Shown piece after piece: positions 12,818 through 23,531 of a stretch of 64,000 nt of DNA. Below the pieces are notes generated by a model. The model saw only the letters and a program-made list of their open reading frames with translations. It was not told the DNA's origin and did no database searches. This stretch comes from Leptodontidium sp. MPI-SDFR-AT-0119. Its lineage: Eukaryota; Ascomycota; Leotiomycetes; Helotiales; Leptodontidiaceae. Made by a program: the position numbers and the translations under genes. The DNA is taken from the NCBI GenBank assembly GCA_020726505.1, contig JAHLEZ010000036.1, positions 248,001 to 312,000 on the forward strand, given 5' to 3'. Numbering within the stretch: position 1 is the stretch's first letter; every line of letters begins with the position of its first letter.

Positions 12818-13581
12818 TGCTGTTGTTGGTTGAGCAATAGACAGATGATGTCTGGTGTCTGGTGTCTGTAATCGTCTATCACGAACTGTGGCGTGGTGGA
12901 GTTTTGGTGGAGGGGAAAATCTGGGCCAATCGCCGAGATCCCGATCCCTCGCCTCTTCCCTTTAAGCTTAATTCCTTGGCGAGATTCTCCACCTCAAAAC
13001 AACACTCTATCATCGTCCTCCTCTTGCGTCCTCTCATTCTCAGTATCAGCACATAATTCAAAATTTAAGTATTGCACTTCACACCCTTGACATGAGGCCA
13101 TCCACAATCTTCATGTTTTGTTCGTCTGGTCCAGATATTCGGGACCTTATCTCCTGTTCTGCCCACCACATGATTCTCAGGGCTGAGTAGACCTTGGCAA
13201 CGGCCAGCAGCACTCTTTTGAGCTCGGATGCCCCCAATGCGGAAGGCCAATATACTATCGCACACAGTAAGCAAACCGCTGTCGTCCAATGGCTATGGCG
13301 TTGTTCAAGGGCCCCGCAGCCTCAGCTGCAGCCTGCAGTGCACGCTGTGCAGCACCCATCGCATGCGGTATCCTACTATGCCTCGTTAAGGACATTACGG
13401 ATTTCGAGCTTTATCATCTCCTTGCCGCCGCATTCTCTTTCAGTTCTCGTTCTCCTTCTTGCTCTTTTCATCCTGTCCAGATGCGCGTTATGCCAGCATA
13501 GTTTGCATGTCGGTCAAATAGTCCTTGCTCTTCAATTCTCGCCAGTCTGTACCCGTAGAGTTGTTGTTGCTCTCTGCAACC
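12818..13581. promoter_or_regulatory. Divergent promoter region
   Basis: 764 bases between the divergently transcribed dioxygenase and the L-domain membrane protein, so it must contain both promoters. The plus-strand reading frame that runs through it from 13194 lacks family similarity and is taken as 5' UTR of the downstream gene. Confidence 0.5.
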
Positions 13582-15331
13582 ATGCATTCCCTCAAACTTT
13601 TGTCTTTCTGTTTCGCAATTGCGCCTGTTCTTGCCCAAGGTATGACCATCTAAAATCCATTGCCTTCTCCGACAGTAGAACGGTCCTGATTTCGCGTACA
13701 GTCACAACAAATGCTACTGATCCATGCACCCCTTGGAATGATCCTTTTAATATAAGAATCGAGAATCAATCCGATATGGACCGGATCGTAGGTTGCACAA
13801 TTATCGATTCCAGCATCACCATAGTGACAAGTACTCCTGTGGATCTGCCCAACTTGGTGACCATTCGTGGAGATGTGTTGATCTATCCTACTGATGGCGT
13901 CGATGGGAGGGTCTGGGACAGGCAGCTCGTGGATATTGTTACAGTCCCTCTCAGCTTCAGTTCTCCACGCTTGGAAGAGATTCAGGGCTATTTGGAGATT
14001 CGAGCTGAGACTCTCCAAAACTTAGAGCTGCCGTCTCTTTCAAAAGTAGGAGCGATCAAGTTGTATGCCCCAGCGCTTGAAACATGGACGATGCCCGAGT
14101 CGCTACAGGTCGAAACCATGGATCTGTATCAACACAACATCAGTCAGCTCCGATTTCAAAATCTCGTCAACGTTTCGAAGATAAATGCGTTTTTCGACAA
14201 CAGAGGGTCTTTTTATCTCAACGGCACCATGAGCGATGATATACAGGGGACAAATGTCTTTGTGGACAGCAAGAACGGTGTTTCGTTCACGAGCGACCTA
14301 CAGAGTACCGAAAACACATCTTTCGTTTTGCGGGGCTGCCAGAGCATCACAATAAGTTCTCCCAGCCTAGCCTCTTTCAGTGCATTTATAAATCCATTAC
14401 TTGAATACCTGACTGTCCCATCCCTGGTACAGTTGAGTACGACCGGTAAATATGGCGGCTTTTATGTCACTGAAAATGAGATCTTGAAGGAGATCTCTTT
14501 CCCAAACCTGGTGAGCGTGGACAAGAACTTCAAAGTATATGGGAACGATCGCCTTACTACCTTTGGAGACGGCTTCTCTTCTCTTGAGTACGTTGGTGGC
14601 ACGTTTGAAGTAAGGGGGGATTTGACCTCGTGAGCTCCCCTTTACCACTTCAAAAGATCTCATCTCTAACTGTTCTTAGCTTTCATCTTCCAAAGGTTGT
14701 CACAGTCGAAAATTATACAATCATCGACAGCTCAATGGACAGCTTCAACTGCAGTGGAATCGGGCAAAACTTCGCCAGCGATACGAATATTAGCTGCAGG
14801 CCCTTGCCCTACAGCTCCCCCACATATATACCCGAGGAGGAGCACAAAAAGGAAAAGCTCTCATACTCAGCCAAGATTGGGCTGGGAGTTGGAATCGCAG
14901 TGTTCGTCGTCCTCTCCATAGGACTAGGCTGTGGATTCTGCCTGTGGCGTTCCCATCGTCACCCAGATCAGAGCGGCCGAGCAGCCGCCATCTCGGCGAG
15001 TTTGATACGCATCTGGGCGAAAGAGAGTTTCCAAAAGAAACCTCCGTCTTATCCTCTCCAAGATTTCCCTCCGCGACGTGGAGACGAACCACTGCCTAGC
15101 TATCAACCTCGGCCTTCTTCTACTGCTACAACTCTAGCTCCAGACATACACGACGTGTCTCGCCCTGGAACTGGTACGCAGCCGCCTCAGCATATAAGCG
15201 TTTCTGGCCGCTCGGTGGCGTCTTCGAGGCCAGTCTCGCCGGTTTCGCCGGCCTCTTTGTCACCACCCAGTCCTGCGCATCTTTCTCCCCAGCCGGGCTA
15301 TGGTACGCTTCCGCCAGACTATAGACCATGA
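13582..15331 (+). CDS. Receptor-L-domain-like surface protein with one membrane span
   Basis: Three exons, 13582-13639, 13702-14609 and 14696-15331, sum to 1602 nt (533 residues). I chose the ATG at 13582 because it yields a clean signal peptide (MHSLKLLSFCFAIAPVLA) and joins in frame to the ectodomain; the longer frame from 13194 does not. The ectodomain (about residues 20-380) shows repeated leucine-rich beta-helix strands (DLPNLVTIRGDVLIY, LELPSLSKVGAIKLY, ISFPNLVSVDKNFKVYGN), as in Ecm33/Sps2-type L-domain proteins. A single membrane helix lies at about 383-406, followed by a proline- and serine-rich cytoplasmic tail ending PPDYRP. It is anchored by this helix, not by GPI. A role in wall architecture or signalling is inferred only from the fold. 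Confidence 0.8.
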
Positions 15332-16839
15332 TCTTCGTTCGAGTTTCATTGTTCATATCTCAATCTCCTTTTAGGCCCAACTTCCGTGCTTCGTCAGGTT
15401 GATTTGGATCCTTTGATCATGCGGGTATCCTTGAATGAGTAGGACACTAGCAGCGAAGTATGGACCTTGAGACAGCCACGTGTACTTGCACGATCAAGTC
15501 TCCCTAGTCGGATACTCCCAGTGTCACTTACACTCCACGTTGGTTCGATCGCCATGCTGCTCGAATTCAAGCTAGAATTCTCTCGGTTCTTGGAGGTGGA
15601 GACAGGAGACACGACAAGGAACACTGCTCGCGATCAGAATAATTGGACATGAATGGGTCGACATATTCAGCAGCGATTGACTGACTTGGCACTCGCCTGA
15701 TACCCTAGCATCGCACATTCTTCAGACGATGCCTAACGCGGTGATTTATGGCTTTGGGTGGATATATCATCAGAGCAGCAAGCAGGCTGATAGTTGGAGG
15801 AGCGAATGAGTTCACAAAAAGAAGTCCGGAAAGAATATGAAAGAACAACCCTCAATCCATGCTTTGAAGACATATATCCATTCGCCTCCTCTTTTTTTCA
15901 AAGTCCAATCTCAGATTTAGACGCCACATCAGGGTTTGCTTTTCAAATCTTCAAATTGAAGTCCATAAAGGACAATGCGCGATATCACATGACCTTCAAG
16001 CGCCAAGCAGATCATGATGTGCCAGCTGTTACGGGCGTACCCGCAGGGTCCCAGGAGGGAGTGTTCTAGGCGTAGTCTTAGGAACCGAGTGGTTCCTGGG
16101 AGTACGGCCCCCGGGAGCCAACACAGTCTTATACCTTAGTTATCCCATCATAGTACTGTTATCTGTCACGGTAAAATGGCAGCAGGTTTTCGTAGTCGTG
16201 AGTCACATGACGGACCGACGGACCGCCATGGTCCAGGTTCTGAGGACTACGAAGGTTCTATATAAGACTAGAACGTCTACCATTAGATAGGAGCTTTGTA
16301 CTCAACTTCAAATAGTGTTCTTACCTAATACTTAGTAGTTGTCTTTCCGTACGTGATACAGCTATCTCTTGATCTTCCGAGATCCCTAACCAGCTTATGT
16401 TTACCGAGTAATTCAAAATCACAAAGAAATAGGGAAATTGCATTAAGGAATAAAGGCATTGAGGATTTTAATTTAAACTTAAAAATAATAATAAAATAAA
16501 CAGAGAAGAAAAAAAGGGGGGGGGGGGACTCGACTCGTGATTTCAGATCACAAAATAAAAGCTATTTAGAAATTTACGCGTTTTAGCGTGTCCATGTCTC
16601 AGCGGCCGAAGGGATAGGGCACGAATATTACTATTTAAGGCTTAGAGCGCTACATTCTCCAGACTTTTGACCGCGACTCTCGTTCCCCCGCCGACCCCGC
16701 ACGACAGTTTGTGCAATGGCCGAGGTCATTCTCTGCGTCAACACCACCATATACTCGCATCGCGAAGGAGAACCCATATTTCCAGCACCCAGCGAGCTTT
16801 TCATGGGGTTTGTCTATATACCGGACCCGCTCAAATATC
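15332..16839. other. Intergenic, no gene recognised
   Basis: About 1.5 kb. It holds the promoter of the Zn2Cys6 gene and a purine-rich stretch with 13 consecutive G at 16516-16528 after an A-rich run. Open frames here have no recognisable content. Confidence 0.45.
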
Positions 16840-18481
16840 ATGAAAGACGCAACCGCTTGCAAGCAGTGCAGAGAGAGAAAGAAGAAATGCGTTCCATGGA
16901 GTGCTGGGCAAGCTTGCCGTCAGTGCCATCGGAGGAAGGTTCAATGCACTCATGCACGACACTCAACCCCTAACCCTCCTCCGCCCTTACGCTCGCCTCA
17001 GCATCTGATTTCCGATCCTTCGATCAAAAACCCTCGGTTGACCCTCCCAGACGAAGTGGTCGAGGTCCTGGTCGAGCACTACATCCATTATATCCACGAC
17101 CGCCCACACAGTGTGTTTCACTTGCCAAGCTTGCGAGCCGCAGTTCGAGATAAAGCCTTGAAGACTGGACTGCTGTATGCGATTCTCAGCTTCGGATGTC
17201 GGTTCTACCCTGACCCTGAGATTCGCTCACTTGCCCAATGCTTTCTGGATGAATCCAAACGTTGCTTGCATCTCGACCTCGAAGATATATGCCTGGAAAA
17301 CATTCAAACTTGTATCCTTCTGACCAATCTCTCCTCAGCATCATTGCAATCGACCTCGGAAGCACTCTACAATGGAATTGCGATACGTATGGCAGAAATC
17401 CTGCGAATCACAGTATCAGATCCGTCTGATTCAATCATCCTGCGGGAGACCAAACGAAGGGTATGGTGGAGTCTTTTCATGGCAGACCGCTGGTGCTCAG
17501 CAGGGCGGAATCTACCCCGAAAGATGGACGATTTCAATCGTGCTGTAGATCTACCTATGGACGACGACGTCTTCTATCACCTTGAAATCGGCCAAGAAAC
17601 CTTTGATGGCCCCCGTGGATCCGGCCTTTGGGCATTTTCGTCCATTCTTGCCGGATTTTTCGCGCCAATCCAGGACCTCAACAGGCAAATTGTTGCAGAA
17701 GATCTTCCCGAAACAGATATAGATGAAGCCATTTCCATTCTCGCTCAACAGTTACAGTCCTGGAATGAAAATCTACCAGACCATATTCGACTGAATGAGC
17801 AAAATCTTCTGTTACACAGCCGCAAAGAATTAGGTGGTTCGTTTGTGGCGCTCCACCTAGGTTACCATCATTATTCGACCTTACTTTACTTCCAGCATCT
17901 CGATGTCGATCGGCCTTCATCATTGTCAAAGACCTACGCAGCGCGTTGCAAATATCATGCAACTTCATCGAGCAAGCTTATCAAGTTGTCACGGGACATT
18001 CCAGGGTGCAAAGCAGTCTATGCTGGCGTCGGTCATCTGGCGGTAATTTCTTCCTCCGTTTTACTGCACACTCTGTTATTCGGCCCAGAGGAGGAGTTGG
18101 TTGATACTCGGGCACGTCTCAATTCAAACTTTGAAGCACTTATCGAACTTCAACAATATTGGCCATCACTGCGATTGACGGTAAGACAGTGGCCGCTCCC
18201 TGCTATAGGCAAAAGACTCACAGAATTCAAAGGTTAACCGTCTTACCACTTTTCAACACGCTTTTCGCTACCGTACTGAGTTGCAGAAGTACAAACTGGA
18301 CAAATGGATGGTAAGGTTTCTTTTGAACCATCATCTACCCATGAACGAAGATGAACATATCGGAAGTACTGTATCGAGTCCATCCGATCTCATAGGACTT
18401 GATGGTCACCCAAGCCACAATGAAAGCTTTGTAGAACGCGCACGTGTTGTCCATGATGCTATTGCTACATTTATGCAATAG
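16840..18481 (+). CDS. Zn2Cys6 fungal transcription factor
   Basis: A nuclear DNA-binding regulator. From the ATG at 16840 the binuclear zinc cluster is immediate: Cys 7, 10, 17, 26, 29 and 36 (CKQCRERKKKC, then CRQCHRRKVQC). An upstream in-frame Met at 16711 would add 43 residues with no cluster function, so 16840 is preferred. A fungal_trans middle homology region follows (HLPSLRAAVRDKALKTGLLYA, then RRVWWSLFMADRWCS). The frame stops at 18237 unless a 52-nt intron (18181-18232) is removed. The join then gives LRLTVNRLTTFQHAFRYR and continues DKWMVRFLL, the usual C-terminal signature. Exons of 1341 and 249 nt give 529 residues. It is the nearest regulator to the GH35/GH79/sugar-transporter block and could be its activator; that link is inferred. 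Confidence 0.9.
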
Positions 18482-19657
18482 TCGCAGACACCATACGGCC
18501 CAATGGTAAACACTTATGACAAATAGAATTTGAGAGTGGCGAGTCTCTGGTTGAGTCATAGCTCTGGAGTATGGTTCAACCATGTTCAAAATTCGTCGTT
18601 CATCCGTTCATCTTGGGTCAGAAAACTGGGTCAAATTTGGATTGGCCCAAAGCTCTTAGTCCAACGTCGTGTTGTCTTGTAGCAACTTGATCATATGGTC
18701 CCTGACAATACTGTACCCGGAGGGAGACAGCTGCAGCCATGGTGACTCGTGAAGTTGGTATGCTTTTGGATAGCCTACCCAGCTCGGTGGCCGGAATTGA
18801 AACGGCGAGAGCAACTGCACACGGTCATTAATCTGTTAGCCTAGGTAACGAAATAAAACACCTCGAAATGCGAAAGAAATGGTCCACCGCCAAAAGTTCG
18901 ATCTTCTTCGTAGAACATATCAACGCTTCTCGAGATCGGTTGATTGGAGAACAATATGGAGAATCTCGACGTTGATAAATAACGTAGTCGCTCATAGATA
19001 GCGACCTACGGATGGCTTCGGAGGGATATCGGTGCTACCAGCCGGAGAATTTCCGATCCGCCGGATAGAGCAATTGAATCAACAATATAGATTTTTACTC
19101 CGATATACGATATCAGTGAGGACAGTGGACATTCCTTTGGACAGTGTACGAAGACGCGAATTGTAAAGATCAATATTTGAGACATATATTTGTTGAAGTA
19201 GGGTTCCGTTAGCGTGACTTCGGTCCCCGCATGTGTGTTTAGCATGCCTTTTCTATATAACTATGCTTTCCCACTCTCTGTGGAGAGTATGCTCAATTAA
19301 GATCATTATCAAATCATGCATATTTTAACAATATTGAGGATTGTTTTGAAAACGTCCGTCTCAAAGACCTGGTGGTAGAAGTAATCAGCAACCTCGATGA
19401 AAAATGAGAACGTGCACTGTAGGCTGATCTGATATCAAAGGAGACGGTTTGCTCTGGGGCTTTGCTAGACCTATACACTGTCCAAGTGAAAGAAGCTAGC
19501 TAATAATTGTATCAAAACCTTAAATGCCAGTTAGAAAACAGTTGGTTAGGGGACGGCTCGCAACAATTATCGAATCGAGCACACATTGAACGCCAAAGAC
19601 GTTGCAAAGAATACAAGCTGAGAGAGGTGACTGGAGATTAAGCAGGACAAGGAACAA
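18482..19657. other. Intergenic, no gene recognised
   Basis: About 1.2 kb with only short disrupted frames. The 3' part may include more of the decayed GH43-like gene that becomes recognisable from 19658, but I could not follow it. Confidence 0.4.
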
Positions 19658-20115
19658 TTGACCCGGTTTTTGATTCAGGCCTTACTCTATAGGAATACGT
19701 CGGCGCTGAGGGTCATGTACGTAGTGCAAAACGGTTTGATTGTGTTTGTGCCTAGCGACTGGCCTAGGAAAGGTTGGCCCTCCGTAAAGCCGGCAGGACT
19801 TAAAGCAGAAGACATTGTCCATACATCTGATGGGTCGAGATTAAAAGCACTTCCTAACATTAACTGGTTATATATACGAGACGCCAACCTTGGCAGGTAC
19901 CAGATCAGCGACAGCTCTGTGAGAGTGACTGCAAGCAGCATATCTTTCACAAGTCCCAATAAGTCTCCATCTTTCATTGGTAAACGACAGCGATATTTAG
20001 AAGGCGGCTGTATGGTAAATCTGCTCAGGACCTGCCCGACGGAGCCCAGTTGAAAGCAAGTCCGGCACTCTATAAGGATGAACATCGTGATTTACATCGG
20101 GGGAAGTATTTTTTA
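19658..20115 (+). pseudogene. GH43-like glycosidase remnant (C-terminal beta-sandwich)
   Basis: The translation VPSDWPRKGWPSVKPAG, then LPNINWLYIRDANLGRYQIS, then FIGKRQRYLEGG, resembles the C-terminal concanavalin-like module of fungal GH43 beta-xylosidase/arabinofuranosidase-type enzymes. In a shifted frame, just downstream, ALYKDEHRDLH looks like the continuation of the same module. The catalytic five-bladed propeller is not found upstream. The copy is therefore truncated and frameshifted and cannot be active. It sits between the Zn2Cys6 regulator and the GH35 gene, so it may be a lost member of the carbohydrate block. Identification is by remembered family pattern, not by a search. Confidence 0.5.
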
Positions 20116-20523
20116 ACTTCTTGAACAGAGGGAATATTGACAGAATGACAGCTCAGCAAATATTACTTGGCGAAGGAAAATGCACTTGCCCTAAAGTGCA
20201 GGTCCAAGGAGATTTCCTATGAATTCTTTTTTAGAACTGATGCACAAAGCTTATGATCGAGTATCGGCGAGGTAGACACCCTTGATGTTAGTGGACACGA
20301 TTACGTGGGCCATATATTTGGATTATTTGCTGTTGGTGAAGCCCGAGAGGTACTTTTTGAGGAGGATTCAATGGTTACAAGAGGAGCAGACTAAGGCCAT
20401 TCACTAATATGCCGACTGGAAACTTGATAAGATTAATCCTCTGACATGACTGGCATAAAATATCCTTCTAGTCTATGAGCTCTCCTACTTCTTTGGTGAA
20501 ATTTGAGGCATTTTCATATGGAT

Positions 20524-22267
20524 TTACATAGAATCATCCCATTCTAGGGCATAAGGCTCACACTCGGCAATCTTCGTGCGAGCTGGGATGGTAACCGCAA
20601 TAGGGAACCCGCCATAATCAGGGTCTTCGCCAGGCATCATACAGGACCTGCCATTTCTGGTCTCATCGCCGTTAAGCATTCTTATTGTTTTCAGCTCTCC
20701 AGTTTCTGCATCAACGATATCCTTCTCGACGAAATGCAGGATACCTGTGAATGGCTTGTTTGGATTCGATGATGTGAAAGATACCTGGAAGCCTTCGCCG
20801 ATGAGAAGAAAGCGCGAGTCATGGAGGTGGATGACCATGCCGAAGCCTGGGCCCGGTTTGCCAAAGACGAATGATATTTCGATCTTCAGTTTCCAGGTCC
20901 CCAAAGTAGCCTCAAGCGATTCTGATTTGGCTCTGCTGTCGACAGCCTCGTCAAAAAAGAACCCAATGGTAGAGTTGGGCCGTCGCTGACTTTCTAGCAC
21001 GAGAGATTCCACCTTCTTGAGGAGGCCGTAATGATTTCTGAATGGGTTGTGGGGCTCTTCAAGGGTGTCAATGCCAAAGGGTGCAGTTCCTATGGCTTGA
21101 TGGCTCCCAAAGGCATACCATATTCGTCGAGCACCATACTCATCACGGCGTTGCTCTGGAATGAGAAGTGGCTGGTTGCGATGTCGGTAGGCAGCGCACA
21201 TATTTTTGTAGTCAGCTTGATAGATGTCTGGTGCTATAAAGTCGAGGGACTTTGCAAAATGTTGCCAGACATCGAGGACCGATGAAACGCCGCCTCCGGA
21301 AGGATACTCTCCTGGAGTTGCTCCACCGGATACCACAACTGGATTGCCATTGATATCATTGTCGGACTTGGCAAGCCATACGTTGGTGAAAAGGGGTATG
21401 GGATATACAGCTTTTCCAGCTGCGGCGACTTGGCTAAGGTAACACGCATAATGATACGCCATGAACAACTCGTCTGTCGCTGTGCTTGATCCAAAGGCAG
21501 ACTCCCATGAAGAATTTTTGATCGACTGTTGGCTCCGAAAATAATGCAGATTTCCCTTTATCGTGTTATTTAGACCATCCCAATCTTTGGTCAAGAATGT
21601 GAGTAAATCATCAGGAACAGGAGCGTTAAACTTCAAGTTCGCTGCCACTGAACCGTCTCTGGAGTCTCCAAGAACTCCGACTTCGTTTTCCACCTGAACC
21701 ATGATGACTGTGGAATGTTTCTCATCCACCTCTTTCAGATGCTGTATCAATGCCTTGAAAGCTTTCGCATCGGCCTTGGGAGCTTCCGAGTGAAAGATCG
21801 AAAGCGTGTTTCCGATCTCCATCCGACCACCAGCCTTCCGCAACTTTACACGAGGGAATCGCATTTGATCTGTCTTTACCCAAGCCGGAGTATATGTAGA
21901 GAAACCTGCTCCACTATTAGAGCTATTCTTCCTCTGATGGGAAAATCCTTATAAACTGACCATTTTTGAAGGAACCGAACCAAAGAAGAATCAGATGTAA
22001 TTCATGTTCGCGTGCATCTTGAATAATTCTGTCAAGCTCTTTGAAATTGAAGTGGCCTTCTTCTGGTTCAATGTGCTCCCAGGTAACAGAGCCCAGTACA
22101 GTATTGATATTCGCCTCAACCACTCTCGGCCAGACATCTTTCATGTACTCTGCTGATGACAAAGACGAGTTTTGTAGCTCTGCCCCCCGGATAAGAAACG
22201 GCTTGCCTTTTACAACGAGCTGCTTGGAATGAGGCGTAGCCTCCAGAAAGGGAATCTTCGGCTCCAT
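20524..22267 (-). CDS. GH35 beta-galactosidase-like, C-terminal DUF5597-type domain
   Basis: Two exons, 22267-21961 and 21905-20524, total 1689 nt (562 residues). The intron (donor GTCAGT, acceptor GAGCAG) joins FGSFKN to STYTPAWVKTD in frame. Clan-A landmarks are present: RGAELQNSS near the N terminus, WEHIEPEEGHFNF, the acid/base Glu in QVENEVG near residue 177, and a likely nucleophile Glu in LLIPEQRRDE. The C-terminal part with FEVSF-type strands matches the DUF5597 extension of bacterial-style GH35. No signal peptide is visible (MEPKIPFLEATPHS), so it should act inside the cell on imported galactosides, fitting with the transporter in this block. Its upstream region carries two copies of the shared CGGGAAT-N11-ATTGG element. 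Confidence 0.88.
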
Positions 22268-22534
22268 AGGGCGGTTGTTTCAACAACAGGAGGGTAATCA
22301 ACCAAGGCCACACACAATTTATCGGAGGGAGAAAAGTCGTGTGAGTATTTCTTGGAAGAAGTCGAGTCTTCTGACAAAGTGAGTAAAATTAGTTGGATAC
22401 AAGCTAAGCAATGTAGCCGTATTCTTTGACCAGTCAATAAATATGTACAAGCACAAACTACGACTAAGTAGAAAGCGGGAAGCTCCGAGAGCCAAAGCTC
22501 TAACCCTACATAATCCCAGCAGCTAATTAGAGTA

Positions 22535-22580
22535 TCGGGAATGGTTTGATTTCATTGGAGAGCAGCGTGGGCGCCCCGAC
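22535..22580. promoter_or_regulatory. Composite element copy 1 (CGGGAAT-N11-ATTGG)
   Basis: TCGGGAAT at 22535-22542, ATTGG at 22554-22558 (a CCAAT box on the other strand), CCGAC at 22576-22580. The CCGAC is 10 bases further away than in copies 2, 3 and 5. Confidence 0.65.
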
Positions 22581-22800
22581 ACTTACGTACCTTAGTGGGG
22601 TAAGATTTGACTGCTTCGCTGGGGATACGATCTAGCCCAGACATCGGGTGACAAGCCATTTCTTCAAGACAGTAATACTTAGTACCGGAGGAATGATCAG
22701 AATACGTTGGGAAATTCATATAGACGAGGTTTTGGAGTAAGTGGAGCCGGTGCGCCAAGATGGTCTAGACAGAATGACTACGAAGGTACGACGGCAGCTG

Positions 22801-22836
22801 GCGGGAATGGCACGGTATTATTGGCTCAATACCGAC
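22801..22836. promoter_or_regulatory. Composite element copy 2
   Basis: GCGGGAAT at 22801-22808, ATTGGCT at 22820-22826, CCGAC at 22832-22836. The offsets of 19 and 31 are identical to those in copies 3 and 5. Confidence 0.7.
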
Positions 22837-22847
22837 GGTAAGGGCTA

Positions 22848-23300
22848 CAGTACTAGTCAACTTATATTTAGCGAAACACTATTTCCCACCAAAACTCGTA
22901 CTATTATGACTTTAATAACAGTACCGGCTCTTTATATACTTTATTATTCTTTTCAAGATAAGATTTATTAGTACGTAGCCAAACTTTTATTAGCAGAGAA
23001 TATTACGTAATTTATTTGTTTACCTGAATTATAAAGCTTTAAAATGGCACGTGCCGTTTCGCGTCACTTTTGCGGGGAAACGTGGATTTTGTAATAACAC
23101 GTGAGATAATTTACTTCTAACTCAACAAAACTTATATTAAAATTAAATCTAAGTATAATATATTAACTGTAACGTTATAACAAAGAGATAAATAAAAGGA
23201 ATTAACGTCAAATGTTGGTTACTATTGTTAAGTTGTTAAGTGTAAAGGGTGACTTTTGGTGGGAAATAGCGTTTCGCTAAATATAAGTTGTGGGGTGCTG
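22848..23300. mobile_element. Fot1/pogo-like MITE with TA target duplication
   Basis: A 453-bp element without coding capacity. Its ends are inverted repeats starting CAG (CAGTAC.. left; CAGCAC.. on the reverse of the right end). Inside lies a nearly perfect 37-base inverted match containing CTTATATTTAGCGAAAC and CTATTTCCCACCAAAA. It is flanked by TA at 22846-22847 and 23301-23302. CAG termini with TA duplication are the Tc1/mariner Fot1-pogo pattern. It lies about 10 bases beyond composite element copy 2, between GH35 and the 3' end of GH79. Confidence 0.8.
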
Positions 23301-23531
23301 TACATCCCGCAAACCAGAACACCACAAATCATTACTCCTACCTCACTGTGGACTGTACGGCAATTATTGGCAGGTTTGAGAGGAAGACTTGAGGCTTTCA
23401 AAGTAAAGAAAGCAGTGCTAGACCAAATCGGTCTCACCTCAGCATTGGGAAATCTCGATAGAATCTTTTAGACCTGTGAGGTGTCTATAATTTTCACTCC
23501 TCTACCCCGAAGCCTTGATATATACAACTCT

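Larger units (their letters stand above)
22268..22845. promoter_or_regulatory. GH35 upstream region with shared composite elements
   Basis: This region lies 5' of the minus-strand GH35 gene. It contains two good copies of the element (22535 and 22801) and one degenerate copy at 22687, where GTTGG replaces ATTGG at the same spacing. The stretch 22535-22840 resembles 25894-26160 upstream of the GH79 and transporter genes, including the run GATTTCATTGGAGAGCAGCG and, further on, TTCGCT..GGATACGAT. Confidence 0.7.

Noticed and set aside
13194..13581. Upstream extension of the L-domain protein to a Met at 13194
   Set aside because: It has no conserved content, and the ATG at 13582 gives a signal peptide and a clean splice.
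18181..18237. Zn2Cys6 protein ending LTEFKG at 18237
   Set aside because: This is read-through of a 52-nt intron; splicing restores the usual C-terminal segment to 18481.
19687..20085. 132-codon minus-strand open frame
   Set aside because: The plus strand carries a recognisable GH43-like module; the minus frame is its shadow.
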